A stretch of 64,000 nt of DNA from Talaromyces rugulosus. Taxonomy: Eukaryota; Ascomycota; Eurotiomycetes; Eurotiales; Trichocomaceae. Position 1 is the first letter of the stretch; each line of letters begins with the position of its first letter. Positions 58,662 through 64,000 of this stretch are shown in pieces. The DNA lies in the NCBI RefSeq assembly GCF_013368755.1, contig NC_049565.1, forward strand, positions 1,240,001-1,304,000, in the 5' to 3' direction. Made by a program: the position numbers and the translations under genes. The notes beneath the pieces are model-generated. The model did not search any database and had not been told where the DNA came from. It saw only the letters and a list, made by a program, of their open reading frames with translations.

Positions 58662-61600
58662 GCTTGTGCATCAGGAACGGTCGCAAGCATGGCCTTGCAT
58701 AGGTGCTGGTGCTGGTGGTGCTGCTGAATTTATATGGAATTCATAACGGTACGACCGGTGGCTGGGTAGTATATGCGACAAAGCCCATCACTCTGTATAT
58801 CGAACACGGCGCGCAAAGATACGATCGGGTACGGGTACGGGTTCAGAGGAAGCGAAAATCGCAGCACATGCGCCGACTCAGGATTAAATCCAGGTACGGT
58901 TGGGTTGGTTCGCGTCCAGAAATTGATGGGTTTCAAGATAAGCGAACAACCGATGATCACGGTGGGGGTCTTCCGCGGCGGCCGGCGCGGGAGGATGTTC
59001 AGTGACAGTAGACGACGGTCCGAGCGACAGCGACAAGGCTGCAAGAAAAGCAGGCAGCTTCAGCGCAAGCAAGAGGTCGTAGGGTCAGTCCGTGAGAAGT
59101 GGATGATGGTGTTTACAGTCTGCTCCTCTCTCCGGACGACGTCTTCCTTTCGTTCCTTCCGGACAAGTGGACTAACCCATGAGTGAACAATGGCCCCGAT
59201 TGGCGGGAGATAACCTACTGCCGGCCGCGCCATGCCTCTTTGGGGGCTAGCGCATCTTGTGCCTCTTGGAAGGTTTGGCTGGCATCAACTTTGCCACAGA
59301 GATATTCTCGCCTGTTGCGCCGAGGGCTGCGTGTTCGCCGGTTTGTATGGTTTGTGTCTGTCGTTTTAATGGGCATAGTGAGCGGTTTGGCGAGGCAGGC
59401 CCTTCAACACGATAGCCGCCTTAAGCGCAGGTCAATTGAATATGACATCACTCCAAGAATCTTGATATAGATATGGTCAAAGATATCAGTTGTTTGGTTG
59501 CATTTGATGAGGAGAGATGAAAAAGCAGCATTTGAAATATCCAAATGTTGTGAGTCTGTGAACATAATATTTCAAGGTTGAATCTCACTGACTAGGAAAT
59601 GGGTACTACCACAATATATATATCTAGGTAGTCACTTCGAATATTCAAATGTTGTCAGCATTGATCTTCCATGTCCAGGTATGTACATGTATTGATCAAT
59701 GGATCCATTTATATCAAGTCATAAAATTGCTGAAACTTCTACATATGTAGATGTCATTACTGAATATAAACAGGACAGGATCGAGTGTTAAAACGGACGG
59801 TAGAAAATGGCATCACCCATTGCGCACCCTCAAGTACTATATACTACCACCAAATCATTAAACCCAGTATTATTACATCAACGAACCAATTAATGTGTAA
59901 TATTACGTATGTAAATCTCCCATCTAAAATTACATTCTTTCAATACCCACCCGGTAAGTACTCGTTCCATACACATGCACGAACGATCATATATCACAAG
60001 CCATTATTAGACAATTCGATTGACAATTCCTCACACATTGTCCCCATGTTCCCCAGCGTAAAAATATTCCAACTGGCGCATTTATTTAATCTCCGATATA
60101 CCGAACCTTGGAACCATCATCAGCCTGAATCGTAACAAGCCCTATCGGAGCCTACGGAGTACTGGTGCTTTGATCAATCGGTTTGACATGGGTATTCTGG
60201 TCGCACTGCCGTGTAGCAACCGGGAAATAACATTTCTTTTTTTTCTTTTCTCTTTCTTTTCTCTTTCTGTTTGCTGTAATAGACATTGTTTGGATTTTAG
60301 GTACAAGTTCAATTTGTAATTCGCCGTATAGAGCGTTTATGATCGACGCGACTACTACTTTAAAACTGGCCGAATATTCTATTATGTTACTAAAAGAAGA
60401 AAGAATTGACAAAACAGGAAACATATCTGCGCCAGCCAACGACCCCCAGAAAAAGACCAACAATCAACGGCTTATCTAGCTATAAATTAAATGCAGATGT
60501 GTAACACTTAACACAGACAAGATCGGGAAGTCTGAACCGGATGCCGGTTGATTGGCCGTGCAACATGAAAATCAAAACCCCTCGACGTCGAGGGCAACGT
60601 TACATTTTTCTTCTTCTCTTTTTCCTTTTCTTTTTCGACAACACATGGCACAAGAGACCGGTTTGATAATTACACCCGAATATTTTGTTTCTGACGGGGT
60701 GCGCAGGATGGTTGTATGAATGTCAAAGCGTTACCAACGACGTCTCTATACCGACAAGCGTCACTTCGTGCAAACACTTTTTATAGTAATGCCCAGATCT
60801 GGACAGTGATGACAGCAGCATTACAACCAGCATTTCTTAATCCATTAACGTAGCATTTGGAACCGATCCGATTGGCAAGGGACAAAATAACCACTCATTC
60901 ACTAGAGGAAAACGAGAAAACGAGCATACAAAGCAATCCCGAGTAAATCCAGCGCCTAGATAGTTAAAAAAACCAAGCGCGTGACCCTTAATCAGACAGC
61001 ATTGAAGTAATTACCCAATGCGGATCCGACAGAAAGAACAAACAAGAATTGCCCGACGTGGCACCAATAATGAGCCGCATTTGAATGTGCTCGCTTTACC
61101 CCACGCATAAGAAAAAGGGTCAAAACTCAGCTTGCTCCAAAAAGAAGGAAGAAAAGAAGAAGAAAAAAACTTAAAACAAAAAGTAGGTGGAAAAAAAAAA
61201 AAAACCGGACGATCATTCCGAGCCTCCGGTGGATTTGCCAGGATCATTAGAGCTTGTCTGCCAACCATGCATATATGTAAGTAGTTGCATCAAGTGATGT
61301 CGATTCTTCTTGATAATGGCATGGCGGTGTAGAAAAAAAGGCATCGCCGTTGCAGAGAGCGCGCTATGGTAGTGGATTTGAAAATGCTCCGGTCAAGTTA
61401 ATGCTGTCACACCTTGCTGCATACATGGTGGATCGTCATGTAGACTGCGAATCGCACCAATAATATTTCTTGGCCATGACTAAATAGTGATATCTGACGA
61501 TGAAGAATGGATGAATGATGCAAATATCAATGTATGCCTGATCTATAGTAGTGCTATTTTAAAAACAACTGGCCCGCCCAAAACTGCAAGTGGCTATCCC

Positions 61601-62082
61601 ATGAATGCAAGGCTAATTATGAAGTGGAAACAAAGAAAATATCTCGATGAGCGGTGTCATGGCGATCAGCCAGCTCATATCGAAAAACTTGGTCGAAAAC
61701 AAGAAAAAGAAATATCCGAACTAAGCCTGGACAAATGACTCGCTAAGTCTCAAATGGCCTCCCAATTATTGCGTAAAATGCAGGTGTCATGAAAAAAAAA
61801 AAAAAGGCTGTCGAACGACAGTCTAACCAAAAAAAAAAACGAAAAAAAAAAAGTAAAAGTTCGTGCCCAATGTCCCTAAAAAGAAAACCCAGTGGTTCCC
61901 AAAACATTTTATATCAACGTAAAATGACGAATGATGAAAAAAATAAGTTACCGATCAAATCAATTAATATCATGTAGAGGCGATTTCGTCAAGAAGAGCC
62001 TGAATCACCGTTTCCAGAACAGTGGGTCTGTAAAGAAAAGAAGTTCAGTGGATGGTAGAGGCGTCATGCGTAAATCACAGTT
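58662..62082. promoter_or_regulatory. 3.4-kb intergenic region upstream of the UaY-like gene
   Basis: Contains the promoter and probably a long 5' leader of the UaY-like gene, and at the right end the 3' region of the MFS gene. Two similar 16-nt segments, aatatccaaatgttgt and aatattcaaatgttgt, occur near 59537 and 59641. Several A-runs (61190-61205, 61792-61806) and C/T-rich tracts (60230-60270, 60605-60640) lie beyond. No open frame looks real on either strand. Confidence 0.45.
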
Positions 62083-63963
62083 TCAGCCCTGCAGGAATTT
62101 GTCGTTGACCGCCTCGTCTGAGTCGGGGTTTTCGGAACTAGCATCTGCAGAAAGCAGCCCAACTTCTTCCTCAGGCATCTCAGAGGCAGACGGGGATTCT
62201 CTGCTAGACGTCCATTTGTTTCTGTCGACCGTACCAGACGTGTTGGGGCTTGGCGCGTCAGCCTCCTCCATCAGAAAACTTTCAAATGCACCAATGGTGG
62301 CGACGACGGCAATGGCCCACCAGGCTATCACAGATGTGCCGCTGTGTAAGCCCTTCGAATGCAGGAAACCGGTTATTGTCGGACCTAGAGCTCGGCTCAA
62401 ACTGGCAACCGAAGAGGCTACACCATTAACGGACCCCAAGACATCTTTGGAGGGTATGGCGTTGGCCAACAACAAGGCGGTCGCAGGGAAAGCAATGACG
62501 TGAAAGGTGATCTTGCCAAGAAGGGCCACGTAGACGGCGGGGATTTGCAACCAGGACGGAAGCAAAACGAGATAGGGAGCGGCAACGTACAGCGGTGGCC
62601 AGATCAAGAGGACGAAGCGGAAGATGCGGAGGGCCCCGAAATGTCGAACAGCGTATGGGAAAAGCCAAATTTGAGCGAACATCGCGTAAATGCCTTGGAT
62701 GGACAGCATAACACCAATGGACTTGGTTGACAGGGACAAGCCGCCGGTAAAATGAAAAGGAAGACTGGCGGGTTCCTCCGACTTGGGCGTACTGAGAAAG
62801 ATGGGCATCAGTTGGTCAAAAGAGACACTGTGGCTGTGGGGTTGATTAGTACCGGGAGAAAAAGGTAATGGAAGCGAACGACTTACAATGCCAGAATGCC
62901 GTAGCCGATAATATTTAGGACAACTTGTCTCGTAAATGCTTTGTTGAATCCGACGCTGGGGCGGCGTTCAGGTTGCTCGACGTCGGTATCCAATTCGGCG
63001 GGGCGAGTAGCTCCAATGGACGAAGACCGAGGTGACGGTTCTCGGCTTCTATAGACTGGGGGCGGGTCGTCTTCGGACAAATAGGCGTCTTCGTCAAGGA
63101 GGGCGGCTTTGTCGTCTGAAGGCGCTGGGGTATGGGCTTGGGAGACCTTGGCTAACAGCCAATGGCCCACTTCCAAGCCTCGGTCACGACGGTACTTCTT
63201 TTTGGAATGGGTTTCTTCCAAGAACAAAACACCAATAATGATGCCGAAAATGAGGACGACCACACACACCAAGTTGGGTAGGAGAAAGGGAAACCGGTCG
63301 AAAAGCGTGTCGGGCTTGAATAGGGATGGATAGCTCAGCACGGGACGGGCCAAGGCACCGCCCATCATCGGGCCTAAGATAGAACCGAGACACCAGACGA
63401 AGGGCATGATCGAGTAAGCTCGTGGCTGATGGGCCTTGACGGTTACAATCTCTGCGACGGTGGTCTGCAGCACGCCAATGTTTCCATTTAGAAGGCCACC
63501 GAGGGCGCGGGCGATCATGGCGGTTGTCAGGTTGGGCGAGAAGCCAAAGACCAGCATGCTGATGGCGGTTCCCACCAGGCCCATGATCAGGACAGGCTTG
63601 CGGCCGATACGGTCACTCAGACGACCCCAGAACAGGCCACTGCTGAACTCGGCGAAAGTGAAGGCGGAAGTGATCATGCCGGCAAAGACGGCGATCTTCT
63701 GGTCGTTGTCGGTCACATGGAAGGACTCAACCATGTAGTAGACATATGGAAAGACGGACATGAAAGCAATAGGCTCGCAAATGCGGACCAAAGCTAGTTA
63801 ACGTTAGTTTGGGCCCTTCTAATATATGAGTTGAACATGTACCTAAGATGATGAACTGGCGGTAGGGAAATGGGGGGATGTCACTGTTAGGCTTTTTGGA
63901 GCCGACAATGCTGTGCCAGCAGCGCAGAGCCCAAGCCATGGCGGGGAAGCGATGTCGTTGCAT
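62083..63963 (-). CDS. MFS transporter (Ycr023c/ZIFL-like)
   Basis: Three exons on the minus strand: about 63963-63843, 63791-62886 and 62824-62083. The start MQRHRFPAMAWALRCWHS leads into PPFPYRQFIILALVRICEPIAFMSVFPYVYYMV (TM1). Motif A is GLFWGRLSDRIGRKPVLI, then ARALGGLLNGNIGVLQT and CLGSILGPMMGGALARP (motif C-like). A long cytosolic loop, charged and Ser/Pro-rich, separates the two halves; the second half has SVNGVASSVASLSRALGPTITGFL. The tail is acidic. The layout with a long central loop matches fungal/plant transporters related to yeast Ycr023c and zinc-induced-facilitator-like proteins. The substrate is unknown. It is far from the PKS locus and probably unrelated to it. Confidence 0.85.
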
Positions 63964-64000
63964 GGTGAGATACAAGGAGAGCTAGCTGAAAGAGCAGCAA

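Noticed and set aside
1..64000. CRISPR arrays, tRNA or rRNA genes, complete transposons
   Set aside because: I saw no regular spaced repeats, no tRNA-like cloverleaf sequence and no transposase or reverse-transcriptase frame. Reading by eye can miss a tRNA; a tRNAscan run would settle it.

Overview
The window looks like nuclear DNA of a filamentous ascomycete, most likely Eurotiales (Aspergillus or Penicillium type). The signs are many short introns (about 50-100 nt, gt...ag, ctaac/ctgac-like branch sites), long AT-leaning intergenic stretches with poly-A/T tracts, a PPR1/UaY-type Zn2Cys6 regulator, a secreted GH35 beta-galactosidase, a fungal highly reducing polyketide synthase, and copies decayed by changes that look like repeat-induced point mutation (RIP). 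All calls come from reading frames, splice phases and motif recognition; no database search was run.

Layout. 1-9 kb: 3' part of a phytanoyl-CoA-dioxygenase-like gene, a secreted beta-galactosidase, a small CYSTM-type protein, a single-pass membrane protein and a 7-TM protein. 9.9-12.3 kb: a six-exon HerA/FtsK-like P-loop ATPase. 13.4-14.7 kb: a BTB/POZ protein. 15.4-19.9 kb: an ABCC/MRP-type transporter, preceded by a decayed tandem copy of its own 5' end. 22.2-36.5 kb: the core of a secondary-metabolite locus, consisting of a 14-TM MFS exporter, an unassigned integral membrane protein, an FAD monooxygenase and a 2507-residue highly reducing PKS (KS-AT-DH-MT-KR-ACP, no usable ER). 38.0-41.4 kb: a large OTT_1508-like deaminase plus MYND gene with three frame breaks. 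42.9-43.5 kb: a truncated dynamin-like GTPase start beside an AT-rich island. 44.4-45.4 kb: a phospholipase/carboxylesterase-fold protein that has lost its catalytic residues. From 46 kb the content is housekeeping: a mitochondrial DEAD-box helicase, adenylosuccinate synthetase, a J-domain protein, a UaY-like regulator and an MFS transporter at the right edge.

How the genes may work together (inference). The PKS would build a methylated polyene. The FAD enzyme, divergently transcribed from a shared 490-bp promoter, would oxidise it. The membrane protein is either a tailoring enzyme or a self-protection factor, and the MFS (perhaps also the ABCC pump) would export the product. The FMO-PKS promoter holds a perfect CGG-N7-CCG palindrome typical of Zn2Cys6 regulators. 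A 15-nt element and Gcn4/AP-1-like ATGAGTCAT sites recur in promoters of the locus. A decayed copy of the membrane-protein promoter and start lies in front of the MFS gene, so the locus has been duplicated and reshuffled, then mutated.

No O-methyltransferase, hydrolase, trans-ER or pathway regulator was found near the PKS, so the cluster does not match the fungal polyene-pyrone clusters I know in full.
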